Shown here piece after piece: positions 1 through 6,874 of a DNA stretch of 23,135 nucleotides. The stretch is from CAZMGD01 sp964565705 (GTDB taxonomy: Bacteria > Actinomycetota > Acidimicrobiia > Acidimicrobiales > Ilumatobacteraceae). The stretch is taken from assembly GCA_964565705.1 (NCBI GenBank), contig CAZMGD010000063.1, positions 1 to 23,135 of the forward strand. The letters are read 5' to 3'. Made by a program: the position numbers and the translations under genes. The notes beneath the pieces were generated by a model. The model did no database searches. It was not told the origin of the DNA and saw only the letters and a list, made by a program, of their open reading frames with translations. Each line of letters begins with the position of its first letter. Within the stretch, counting starts at the first letter, position 1.

Positions 1-425
1 CGGTAGAAGCGCTCGATGTCGTTGCCCTTGTAGGTGCTGCCGTCGCCCCAGATGTCGACGCCGTCCTCGTGCATCGCCCGCACGAGCAACGTGCCGGTGA
101 CCGCCCGCCCGAGCGGGGTCGTGTTGAAGTACGTCTTGCCAGCGGTCGTGATGTGGAACGCCCCGCACTGCAGAGCGACGAGGCCCTCGCGCACGAGCTC
201 CTCGCGGCAGTCGACCAATCGGCCCTGCTCTGCGCCGTACTGCTCGGCCCGGCCGGGCACCCCGGACAGGTCGGGCTCGTCGTACTGGCCGAGGTCAGCG
301 GTGTACGCGAACGGGACCGCGCCCTTCTCCCGCATCCAGGCGACCGCGGCCGACGTGTCCAGCCCTCCGGAGAACGCGATCCCCACCCGCTCGCCCACCG
401 GTAACGACGTCAGCACCTTCGACAT
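1..425 (-). CDS. argG: Argininosuccinate synthase, E. coli-type (5' part; runs off the window)
   Basis: Partial gene: the N-terminal 141 residues are present and the C-terminus lies beyond base 1. The enzyme joins citrulline and aspartate with ATP to make argininosuccinate, the penultimate step of arginine synthesis, in the cytoplasm. Translating the minus strand from ATG at 425 gives MSKVLTSLPVGERVGIAFSG; the ATP-pyrophosphatase P-loop SGGLDTS follows at about residues 19-25, then a stretch with YNT-like TTPLGRAVTGT and, near the edge, DIWGDGSTYKGNDIERF. This matches E. coli ArgG much more closely than the shorter type usual in actinobacteria, whose N-terminus reads like VLAYSGGLDTSV. A TAGCGT hexamer nine bases upstream of the ATG supports this start and leaderless expression. 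The gene lies 28 bp downstream of the membrane-protein gene on the same strand. Identity is secure from recalled family sequence; the C-terminus cannot be judged. Confidence 0.93.
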   Translation of the reverse strand, partial: MSKVLTSLPVGERVGIAFSGGLDTSAAVAWMREKGAVPFAYTADLGQYDEPDLSGVPGRAEQYGAEQGRLVDCREELVREGLVALQCGAFHITTAGKTYFNTTPLGRAVTGTLLVRAMHEDGVDIWGDGSTYKGNDIERFY

Positions 426-434
426 AGGGCTGCC

Positions 435-440
435 ACGCTA
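435..440 (-). promoter_or_regulatory. Putative -10 box of argG
   Basis: The minus strand reads TAGCGT here, nine bases before the argG ATG. It fits the actinobacterial TAnnnT -10 consensus and would place the transcript start at or next to the start codon. No convincing -35 box was found at 16-19 bp. Confidence 0.5.
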
Positions 441-453
441 GCGACGCGGTGCG

Positions 454-879
454 TCACGCCGCCTTGCGATACCGGGCAGAGAACGACGCGATCGTGACGA
501 GCAGCCCGGCGACGCCGAGCGCGAGCTCGACGAGGGCGGCACCGGGCGAGCGGTGTCGATCACCCCAGGCGGTCAGCAGTGTGGTCAGGGTCGCGACCAC
601 CGACGCATACGGCACCCACGTCCGGTTGTTCGCGGCGGCGAGGACGGTGACGAGCGGGGCGATCGCCGGAAGCACCACGACGAAGATCGGCGCTCGCCGC
701 TCGTCGTCGCCGAGCCACCACACCTGGCGGCCGATCACCTCGCTGGCCCCGGCCACGATGCCCAGCGCGGCGACGATCGCCACCCAGAACACCGCCACGA
801 CCCACCGATAGGCCGTCGTGAGCTGCCCAGGCCGTGCGGGCGGCGGCGCCGGTGGAGGAGGGGTCAGCACCGATTCCAT
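454..879 (-). CDS. Small four-helix membrane protein, unknown function
   Basis: A 141-residue protein with no family I recognise. The N-terminus (residues 1-20) is proline-rich (TPPPPAPPPARPG) and probably cytoplasmic. Four hydrophobic stretches follow at about 24-45, 63-84, 88-105 and 114-134. They are joined by short loops, one acidic-basic (GDDERR, 57-62), and the protein ends in a basic tail (SARYRKAA) consistent with a cytoplasmic C-terminus. The ATG at 879 is supported by a TAGCGT hexamer nine bases upstream. It is divergent from the glycosyltransferase at 940, and both starts are served by one inverted repeat. argG follows 28 bp downstream, with its own -10-like box. Function cannot be inferred; an accessory membrane protein of the neighbouring glycosyltransferase is possible but speculative. 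Confidence 0.75.
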   Translation of the reverse strand: MESVLTPPPPAPPPARPGQLTTAYRWVVAVFWVAIVAALGIVAGASEVIGRQVWWLGDDERRAPIFVVVLPAIAPLVTVLAAANNRTWVPYASVVATLTTLLTAWGDRHRSPGAALVELALGVAGLLVTIASFSARYRKAA

Positions 880-888
880 GCGGCGGCG

Positions 889-931
889 ACGCTACCCCGC
901 GGGGCCTCGCCACGACCCTGCGGGGTAGCGT
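889..931. promoter_or_regulatory. Perfect 12-bp inverted repeat forming two divergent -10 boxes
   Basis: Bases 889-900 (ACGCTACCCCGC) and 920-931 (GCGGGGTAGCGT) are exact reverse complements separated by 19 bp. The outer six bases of each arm read outwards as TAGCGT, a TAnnnT -10 box. The minus-strand copy ends nine bases before the ATG at 879 and the plus-strand copy ends eight bases before the GTG at 940. The arrangement suggests two symmetric leaderless promoters, and the G+C-rich inner part (CCCCGC/GCGGGG) could also bind a dimeric regulator. Confidence 0.6.
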
Positions 932-939
932 GGAGTGCC

Positions 940-1683
940 GTGGCCACGCCGCACTTCAAGAAGCTGTCCATCTTCTTCCCGATGTGGAACGAGGAGGAGT
1001 ACATCGGCCGTGCCCTCGGCGCAGCCCGTGAGGCGTGCACCGAGCTGGTCGCGAGCGGCGAGGTCGGCGACTACGAGCTGATCATCGTCGACGACGCGTC
1101 GACGGACTCGACGCCGCAGCTCGCCGACGAGTTCGCGGCCGCCGACCCGCACGTCAGGGTCGTGCACCACCCGAGGAACCGCAAGCTCGGCGGCAGCATC
1201 AAGACGGGCTTTGCCACCGCGACCGGTGACCTCGTGCTGTACACCGACGCCGACTTGCCCTTCGACATGGACGAGATCCAGAAGGCCTGCCGTCTGATGC
1301 GCCACTACGAGGCCGACATCGTCAGTGCCTACCGCTTCGACCGCACCGACGAGGGCATGGTCCGGGTCGTCTACTCGGCGATCTACAACGGCCTGGTGCG
1401 GGTGCTGTTCGGTGTCCGCAAGCGCGACATCAACTTCGCGTTCAAGCTGGTGCGGCGACGCATCTTCGACCACGTCGAGCTGCACAGCGAGGGCTCGTTC
1501 ATCGACGCCGAGATGGTGATCCGCGCCGAGAAGCTCGGCTACACGGTCGTCCAGTTCGGCGTCGACTACTTCGCCCGCACCCGCGGCGTCTCCACGCTCA
1601 GCTCGCCCGCGGTGATCATCAAGCTGCTCAGCGAGATGCGCCAGCTCCGCAAGGAGCTGAGAGCAATCGCCCCGGTCGTGTAG
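940..1683 (+). CDS. Family 2 glycosyltransferase, dolichol/polyprenol-phosphate mannose synthase-like
   Basis: The 247-residue product is a GT-A fold glycosyltransferase. Such enzymes move a sugar from a nucleotide donor to a polyprenyl-phosphate carrier on the cytoplasmic face of the membrane. Visible motifs are SIFFPMWNEEEYI near the N-terminus, IIVDDASTD at 48-56, LGGSIKTGF before the nucleotide/metal motif DAD at 103-105 (YTDADLPFD), and a later GSFIDAEMVI segment typical of the acceptor side. No C-terminal membrane helices are seen, so it resembles soluble DPM1-like enzymes. The GTG at 940 was chosen because a TAGCGT hexamer lies eight bases upstream and the conserved domain begins about ten residues in; longer in-frame extensions run antisense through the divergent gene. 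The sugar and acceptor are unknown. It may feed protein or lipid glycosylation in an envelope-related neighbourhood. Confidence 0.88.
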   Translation: MATPHFKKLSIFFPMWNEEEYIGRALGAAREACTELVASGEVGDYELIIVDDASTDSTPQLADEFAAADPHVRVVHHPRNRKLGGSIKTGFATATGDLVLYTDADLPFDMDEIQKACRLMRHYEADIVSAYRFDRTDEGMVRVVYSAIYNGLVRVLFGVRKRDINFAFKLVRRRIFDHVELHSEGSFIDAEMVIRAEKLGYTVVQFGVDYFARTRGVSTLSSPAVIIKLLSEMRQLRKELRAIAPVV

Positions 1684-1684
1684 C

Positions 1685-1754
1685 GCTCGCTGCGCTCGCG
1701 AAGCCTCGGCAACCCACATCGGCGCGGACTGACCCGACAGCGAGCGCGGCGAGC
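1685..1754. repeat. Inverted pair of dispersed GCTCGC-rich repeat, 3' of glycosyltransferase
   Basis: GCTCGCTGCGCTCGC at 1685-1699 pairs with 1740-1754, whose reverse complement is GCTCGCCGCGCTCGC: 14 of 15 positions match across a 40-base loop. The left arm starts one base after the TAG at 1681-1683. The same 15-mer recurs at 23079-23093 and 23120-23134. The extended unit 1736-1757, read on the minus strand, matches 23076-23097 at 21 of 22 positions. It could act as a transcription-end hairpin but has no T-tract. Confidence 0.75.
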
Positions 1755-1797
1755 CATTGACACAGCATCCTGACGGCGGTCGGCGCACGGGCGCCGG

Positions 1798-1803
1798 TAG
1801 GGT
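1798..1803 (+). promoter_or_regulatory. Putative -10 box for the L,D-transpeptidase gene
   Basis: TAGGGT fits TAnnnT and would start a transcript near 1810, giving a leader of about 65 bases that contains the Shine-Dalgarno sequence at 1861-1868. The rest of the 1684-1876 gap holds the inverted repeat and nothing else I can identify. Confidence 0.4.
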
Positions 1804-1860
1804 GGCTGGACGGCCGGCGAGCCGCGATCAGCAGGACGAGACGGGGGCCGGAGGGCCTTC

Positions 1861-1868
1861 GGAGGAGA
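1861..1868 (+). promoter_or_regulatory. Strong Shine-Dalgarno site that sets the transpeptidase start
   Basis: GGAGGAGA lies eight bases before the in-frame GTG at 1877. It is the best Shine-Dalgarno match noted in the window and is the reason for preferring 1877 over the upstream TTG at 1757 or GTG at 1802. Confidence 0.7.
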
Positions 1869-1876
1869 CGGAAGCG

Positions 1877-3151
1877 GTGGGTAGCTTCGGCCAGTGGCGC
1901 TGGACGCCGGTCGCCATCGCCGTGGTCGCGTTCACGCTGGTCGTCGGCGGTGGACTGGCCCTGACCCGGGCCTCCGACGACCCCGGCGGCACGGCTGCGA
2001 CCACCACCACGCCGGGCGAAGGCGTGATCGAGGTCGTCGGCGCGGACACCACCGTCGCCGCCGTACCCGACACGGCCACCGCCGCCTCCGTCGTCGCCGC
2101 CAACGCGGTGGTCACCAAGGTGCCGATCACCCAGACGCTGTCGAAGGGCATGTTCGGCACCGAGGTGCAGGTCCTCCAGCAGCGCTTGAAAGACCTCTCC
2201 TTCGACCCGGGCCCGATCGACGGCGCCTACGGCGACTACACCGTCCAGGCCGTGTGGGCGTTCGAGACGCTCGTGCTCGGCACCCCGCTCGCCGACGTGA
2301 CCGGGAAGGTGACGCCCGAGCTGTGGGACCGGATGCAAGATGCCGTCACCATCACGCCGCGTCGCAACAACCTCAGCAGCACCCACGTCGAGATCTACCT
2401 CCCCGAGCAGGCCCTGATCGTCTTCAAGGACAACCTGCCGGTGCTGACCGCGCACATCTCCAGCGGCGAGCTGGAAGCGCCGGGTGACGACTTCACCAAG
2501 GGCGCCGAGTGGTGCGACGAGGTCACGATCTCACCCGGTGAGAACGGCAACGAGGAGGGCACCGAGGAGATCAAGGACGGCCGGTGCGGCAACGCCGTCA
2601 CGCCCGGGGGCACGTACCGGTTCTACCGGAAGTACGCCGGCAACCGGCAGTCCGCCCTCGGTGGGATGTACAACCCGGTGTACTTCAACTACGGCATCGC
2701 GATCCATGGGGCGCTGAACGTGCCCGACCATCCGGCCTCGCACGGTTGCATCCGCATCAACATGTATCTCGCCAAGACGTTCCCCGACCTGATCGTCAAC
2801 GCGTCGGGCACCGAGGCCAAGCCTCGCGGTGACGACGTGTACGTGTGGAACGGCGTCGAGGATCCCGAGATCTATGGACCCAAGACCGGACGCTTCGACT
2901 GGGTGTGGCAGGAGTGGCGGGACAAGAACTCGACCACCACCTCGACGTCGACGACCTCGACCACGACGCCGACGACGCTGCCCGGCGAGACCACGACCGT
3001 GCCGGCGGCGACCGCTCCACCGCCGGTGACGACGACGACCTCGGTGCCGGCCACCACCGTGGCACCCACGACGCTGCCGCCGACCACCGTCGCGCCGACG
3101 CCGGCAGTGACGGAGGCACCCGTCACCGTCGCCGCGCCCGTTGGGCCCTGA
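1877..3151 (+). CDS. L,D-transpeptidase (YkuD) with peptidoglycan-binding domain and Thr/Pro-rich tail
   Basis: The 424-residue product is predicted to cross-link peptidoglycan 3-3, or attach partners to it, outside the membrane. From the GTG at 1877: a membrane anchor or signal at about 10-33 (WTPVAIAVVAFTLVVGGG), an Ala/Thr/Val-rich spacer, a peptidoglycan-binding type 1 domain at about 88-155 (GTEVQVLQQRLKDLSF, GAYGDYTVQAVWAFE), then the YkuD domain to about 310. Catalytic residues are visible: His277 (IHG) and the SHGCIRIN motif with His289 and Cys291. Residues from about 353 to the end are a Thr/Pro/Val tail (TTTSTSTTSTTTPTTLP and similar), the reverse of the usual order in which a linker precedes the catalytic domain. 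The tail may span the wall or be O-glycosylated. An in-frame extension to TTG 1757 would add 40 hydrophilic residues and has poorer initiation signals. It is convergent with the acyltransferase gene, 20 bp apart. Confidence 0.92.
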   Translation: MGSFGQWRWTPVAIAVVAFTLVVGGGLALTRASDDPGGTAATTTTPGEGVIEVVGADTTVAAVPDTATAASVVAANAVVTKVPITQTLSKGMFGTEVQVLQQRLKDLSFDPGPIDGAYGDYTVQAVWAFETLVLGTPLADVTGKVTPELWDRMQDAVTITPRRNNLSSTHVEIYLPEQALIVFKDNLPVLTAHISSGELEAPGDDFTKGAEWCDEVTISPGENGNEEGTEEIKDGRCGNAVTPGGTYRFYRKYAGNRQSALGGMYNPVYFNYGIAIHGALNVPDHPASHGCIRINMYLAKTFPDLIVNASGTEAKPRGDDVYVWNGVEDPEIYGPKTGRFDWVWQEWRDKNSTTTSTSTTSTTTPTTLPGETTTVPAATAPPPVTTTTSVPATTVAPTTLPPTTVAPTPAVTEAPVTVAAPVGP

Positions 3152-3171
3152 ACGCGCCGGCGGCGGGGCGC

Positions 3172-5244
3172 TCAGTAGAGGCTCTGCGCCTGGCGCTCAC
3201 CCGCCACTGCGGCGATCAGCTCGTCGGTCATCCACGGTGTGAGTGCCTCGACGCCAGCCGGACCGAGATGGGTGCCGTCGACGGTCAGGTCGAGATGCCC
3301 GTCCAGCCACGGGCCGAGGTCGACGAGGCTCATCGCGCCCCGGGCAGCCTCTGCCCGCATCAGTGTCGACAGCACGTCGATCGCCGACGCCGGGATGTCC
3401 AGCGGACCGTACGGATCGACGTGACCCGGTGTCGTCCAGACGATGTGCGTGTCCGGGGCGTACTGCATGATCCGCTCGGTCATCGCCTGCAACCGCCCCG
3501 CCGCCCAGGTCTCGCACCGGCCCGAGCCGTCTCCGAGCCGGCACCACTGGTCGTTCGCATCCGGGTCGACCTCGTACGCCAGGCCATAGCCGCCGATCAG
3601 GACCACCAGAGCAGGCGCTCGCTCGGACAGCCACGACGGCAGGCTCTCGTCCCACCAGAGGTCGCACCCGGACTCCTCGCCGAGCTCGCGCACGTACACC
3701 GAGCCGCCGTCGAGCGAGCTCTTGATCCGGGCGTCGCCGCCGAACGGGCAGCCGACCATGTACACGGATTCGGTGGTCCACCCGTCGGGCTGGAGCCCGT
3801 CGCGCACCGCGCCCGTCGTCACCCAGGCCGTCGAGTCGCCGAGGACCAGCACGTTGCCCGGCGCGATCGGGAAACCCGCCGGTTCGACGGCCTCGGGTCC
3901 CCGCCGCGTCGGCGCCTCGCTCGCACCGACGTCCGCCGCACCGGATCCCGCCGTGCCGACCTCCGCGGTGGGTTCACCCGCCGCCGCAGCCCCGCCGGTG
4001 GCCACGACCGGGTCGTCGGTCTGTGTCGCGCCGTCCACGGCCTCGGTCGTGCGCGCCGTGATCGGTGGTGTCACGTCCTGTGTCGGGAGGATCTGGCTCG
4101 CGCTGCCGGGGCCCGCTGCGGCGCCGAGCACCACGACGCCGAGCGCGCCAGCGAGCAGCACTCCGGCGAACTGCGACTTCCGCGGGACGACGCGGCGCAC
4201 CCGTACCGGTTCTTCGACGAACCGGAACATCGCCTCGGCGAGCGCGACGGTCAACGCGACCGCGGCGATCATCGCCCAGCCAGGCAGGCGCTCGACACCG
4301 AGGCGGAAGGCCAGTAGCTCGATGACCGGGATGTGCAGCAGGTAGATCCCGTACGACCGGCGGCCGAGCCACGAGAGCGGTGCGATCGACAACAGCCGCG
4401 CCGCACCTGACGACGGGTGGCGCCACATCAGCGCGACGGCGAGAACCACCGCCGGTGTCGACAGGGTGATCCCCCAACGGAGACCGGTCGTGGTGTCACC
4501 GCGCGCCAGCATCCACACCGGCAGCTCGACGAGCACCAGCGCGGCGACGATCACGGTCGTGCGCCGAGGGCGCGGGGCGCGGACCGGCACCAGCGTGGAG
4601 AGTGCCGCTGCCAGGCAGCCGAGTGCGACCTCCCCGGCCCGGGTGAAGGTCGACAGGTAGATCTCGGCCGGGTCCGGGGTGCGCCAGAGGATCGCCCACG
4701 ACGCGGCCCAGACGATCCCACTGAGCACCGCGACCGTCACCGCCGGCGGGACCCAGCGGGCCACAACCACAGCGGCCACGACGAGGAGCGGCATGACGAG
4801 GTAGACCTGCTCCTCCATCGACAACGACCAGAAGTGCGACGTCAGCGAGGGCGCGAAGCTGCTCCAGTACCCGCCGCCTCCGAGTTGGTGCCAGTTCGCC
4901 CGCCACGTCAGCGCGGCCAAGGTGTCCGCGCGCAGCCCGGCCATCGCCGGCCAGCCCATCCACGACGCCACCACGACCGTGAGCCCGAGGACGAGCGTCG
5001 ACGCGACCATCAGGCGCCGGAGCCGCCGGGCCCAGAACCCCGACAGCGACAGCCTGCCCGTGCGCTCCACTTCGTGCAGGGCGAGCGAGGTGATCAGGAA
5101 GCCGGACAGGGCGAAGAACAACCCGATCGCCAGCCACAGACCGTTGCCAGGACCGGCGATGCCGAGATGGACGACGATGGGAGCAGCGAGGAAGACACCG
5201 CGCATGCCGTCGAGAGCGCCGGACCGCCGTCCGCCGTTGTGCAT
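3172..5244 (-). CDS. Acyltransferase-3 fused to SGNH hydrolase-like domain (OafA/YrhL family)
   Basis: The 690-residue protein is a membrane O-acyltransferase with an extracytoplasmic SGNH domain, the architecture used to acetylate surface polysaccharides, peptidoglycan or lipids. The N-terminal half (about 8-370) is polytopic and carries family motifs: LDGMRGVFLAAPIVVHLG with the conserved His, FFALSGFLITSLAL, SMEEQVYLVMPLLVV and YGIYLLHIPVIELL. A low-complexity Ala/Thr/Gly linker of about 65 residues follows. The SGNH part has GDS with nucleophile Ser471 (LGDSTAW) and the C-terminal DxxH pair Asp656/His659 (DGTHLGPAG). The ATG at 5244 is favoured because the product starts directly with the acyltransferase motif and CATACT lies six bases upstream. 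It sits 36 bp after ppx on the same strand. The acceptor substrate cannot be told from sequence. Confidence 0.92.
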   Translation of the reverse strand: MHNGGRRSGALDGMRGVFLAAPIVVHLGIAGPGNGLWLAIGLFFALSGFLITSLALHEVERTGRLSLSGFWARRLRRLMVASTLVLGLTVVVASWMGWPAMAGLRADTLAALTWRANWHQLGGGGYWSSFAPSLTSHFWSLSMEEQVYLVMPLLVVAAVVVARWVPPAVTVAVLSGIVWAASWAILWRTPDPAEIYLSTFTRAGEVALGCLAAALSTLVPVRAPRPRRTTVIVAALVLVELPVWMLARGDTTTGLRWGITLSTPAVVLAVALMWRHPSSGAARLLSIAPLSWLGRRSYGIYLLHIPVIELLAFRLGVERLPGWAMIAAVALTVALAEAMFRFVEEPVRVRRVVPRKSQFAGVLLAGALGVVVLGAAAGPGSASQILPTQDVTPPITARTTEAVDGATQTDDPVVATGGAAAAGEPTAEVGTAGSGAADVGASEAPTRRGPEAVEPAGFPIAPGNVLVLGDSTAWVTTGAVRDGLQPDGWTTESVYMVGCPFGGDARIKSSLDGGSVYVRELGEESGCDLWWDESLPSWLSERAPALVVLIGGYGLAYEVDPDANDQWCRLGDGSGRCETWAAGRLQAMTERIMQYAPDTHIVWTTPGHVDPYGPLDIPASAIDVLSTLMRAEAARGAMSLVDLGPWLDGHLDLTVDGTHLGPAGVEALTPWMTDELIAAVAGERQAQSLY

Positions 5245-5250
5245 CGGAGG

Positions 5251-5256
5251 AGTATG
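5251..5256 (-). promoter_or_regulatory. Putative -10 box of the acyltransferase gene
   Basis: The minus strand reads CATACT, six bases before the ATG at 5244. It departs from TAnnnT only in the first base and sits in the short gap after ppx, so the gene may have its own leaderless promoter as well as readthrough. Confidence 0.4.
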
Positions 5257-5280
5257 AACGGCCCGAGCGCGGATGGCCCG

Positions 5281-6867
5281 TCAGGTTTGTTTGTTTTTTG
5301 CCACGTCGCTCGGCCGTCCGGTGACCACGCGCACGTCGCGGGCGAGCACCTCGTGCAACAGGACGGCCCGCTCGTTCGCCGCGTACAGCTCGAGGTCGAT
5401 GTCGCCGACTCCGGCCGGTATGGCGTGGATCGTCAACCGCTGGCCTCGCTCCGTGACGGTCACGTCGGCGATGCGGCCCTCCTGCGATCGGTCCAGCCCG
5501 ATCGCCACGCGCAGCAGTGCCGCCAGCACCTCGACGGTGTGCTGGTGCGCGGGAACGAGTGCGGCGAACGCCGGGTGGCTCGGCTTGGGGGCGCTCTTGC
5601 GGTGGTAGCGAGCGACCTGGGCGATCAGCTCGATCTCGGGGTCGGTGAAGCCGACGAGCTCCGAGTTGCGGATCACGTAGTACGAGTGCAGGTGGTGCTT
5701 GCTGTGGGAGACCAGCAACCCGACGTTCGCCAGCAACGCCGCAGCCTCGAGGTAGTCGCGCTCCGCGTCGCCGAGCCCGTGCAGCGTCCGGGTGGCGTCG
5801 AACAGCTGTGTGGCGAGATGGGCGACGTGCGCAGAGTGCACCGGATCGTCGTCGCAGCGTTCGACCAGCCGCCGCACGGACCGCCGCGCAACGTCGCGCA
5901 GCTCGTGAGCGGTGCCGCTGTCGCCCGAGCTGCGCGCCACGGTGTCGAGCAGCACACCCTCGCGCAGCGCGTAGTCGCTGAACGTCCAGGTGTCGACGCC
6001 GAAGGCACTGCCGACGCCCTCCAGGATCAACGCGCCGGCGAGGATGATGTCTGCCCGCGCCGCCTCCATGCCCGGGATGGCCCGCCGGGCGGTGACCGTC
6101 GGCGCCTTCGCCAGCAGCTCGACGACGGCCGCGACCGCGGCGTGCTCGAACTCGTAGCAGTTGAACGTGTGCGGGGGCACCGGTGCACGGCGCAGGTTCG
6201 CGTCGACGAGTCGAGCGACGGCTTCCGCGGTTCCCGACGACGCGACCGCGACATCGAATCCGGACTCCTCCACATCGTGCTCGAACACGGCGAGCGCCGA
6301 GCGCACGTACTGCCGGCAGGACGAGATCGCGCTCGGATGGGTTCCCTCGCCCGGAAAGAACCGATCCGTCAGACGCACAGCACCGAGCTTCATGCTCCGG
6401 GCGGCGAGCGTCTCGCCCTGCTGGCCGACGAGCAGCTCGGTGCTGCCGCCACCGATGTCGGTCAGGAACACCCTCTTGTCGTAGACCGGCACCGCCTGCA
6501 GCACCCCGAGGTGGATGAGGCGAGCCTCCTCGATGCCGGAGATCACCTCGACCTCGACGCCGGCGCGACGTGCCCGACCGATGAACTCGGTCGCGTTCGA
6601 CGCCTCGCGGACCGCGCTGGTCGCCACCGCTCGCAGCGGTGCGCCGTGGCTGTCGGCGATCCGGCGCATCCGGGTCAGCGCTGCGATCCCGCGCTCGATC
6701 GCGTCCTTGTCGAGCACCTTCATGTCGCCGCCGCCGTGACCGAGGCGCACCACGTCCTTCTGGGTCGTGATCACCTCGAACCCGGTGTCGGGCCCGACCC
6801 GGGCGACGACGAGGTGGAAGCTGTTGGTCCCGACGTCGAGCGCGGCGAGCGTCGACGGCGCGGTCAT
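5281..6867 (-). CDS. Ppx/GppA-family phosphatase with C-terminal HD-like domain
   Basis: This 528-residue protein is in the exopolyphosphatase / guanosine pentaphosphate phosphohydrolase family of the actin-like ATPase superfamily. It is expected to remove phosphate from polyphosphate or to turn pppGpp into ppGpp in the cytoplasm. Motifs: DVGTNSFHLV at 11-20 (phosphate 1), ATSAVREASN, SGIEEARLIH around 110-119 with the catalytic glutamate, and DIGGGSTEL at 137-145 (phosphate 2). The remaining about 220 residues resemble the helical HD-type extension of E. coli Ppx/GppA (HSAHVAHLATQLFD; later YHRKSAPKPSHPAF), so this is the long form rather than the roughly 310-residue short form of mycobacteria. 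The ATG at 6867 is only 7 bp after the stop of the metallopeptidase gene, so translation is probably coupled. Sequence alone does not separate Ppx from GppA. Confidence 0.92.
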   Translation of the reverse strand: MTAPSTLAALDVGTNSFHLVVARVGPDTGFEVITTQKDVVRLGHGGGDMKVLDKDAIERGIAALTRMRRIADSHGAPLRAVATSAVREASNATEFIGRARRAGVEVEVISGIEEARLIHLGVLQAVPVYDKRVFLTDIGGGSTELLVGQQGETLAARSMKLGAVRLTDRFFPGEGTHPSAISSCRQYVRSALAVFEHDVEESGFDVAVASSGTAEAVARLVDANLRRAPVPPHTFNCYEFEHAAVAAVVELLAKAPTVTARRAIPGMEAARADIILAGALILEGVGSAFGVDTWTFSDYALREGVLLDTVARSSGDSGTAHELRDVARRSVRRLVERCDDDPVHSAHVAHLATQLFDATRTLHGLGDAERDYLEAAALLANVGLLVSHSKHHLHSYYVIRNSELVGFTDPEIELIAQVARYHRKSAPKPSHPAFAALVPAHQHTVEVLAALLRVAIGLDRSQEGRIADVTVTERGQRLTIHAIPAGVGDIDLELYAANERAVLLHEVLARDVRVVTGRPSDVAKNKQT

Positions 6868-6874
6868 CGTGCGC

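Noticed and set aside
3154..3171. Possible hairpin between the transpeptidase and acyltransferase stops
   Set aside because: Only a five-base stem (GCGCC/GGCGC) in a 20-bp gap, with no T-run; too weak to call a terminator.
2845..4317. 490-codon plus-strand open frame across the end of the transpeptidase and the acyltransferase gene
   Set aside because: Out of frame with the transpeptidase and antisense to the SGNH domain; Arg/Asp-rich with no motif.
5286..5300. T-rich stretch TTTGTTTGTTTTTTG that looks like a terminator tail or phase-variable tract
   Set aside because: It is the coding sequence for the last residues of Ppx (AKNKQT) on the minus strand, with no stem before it.
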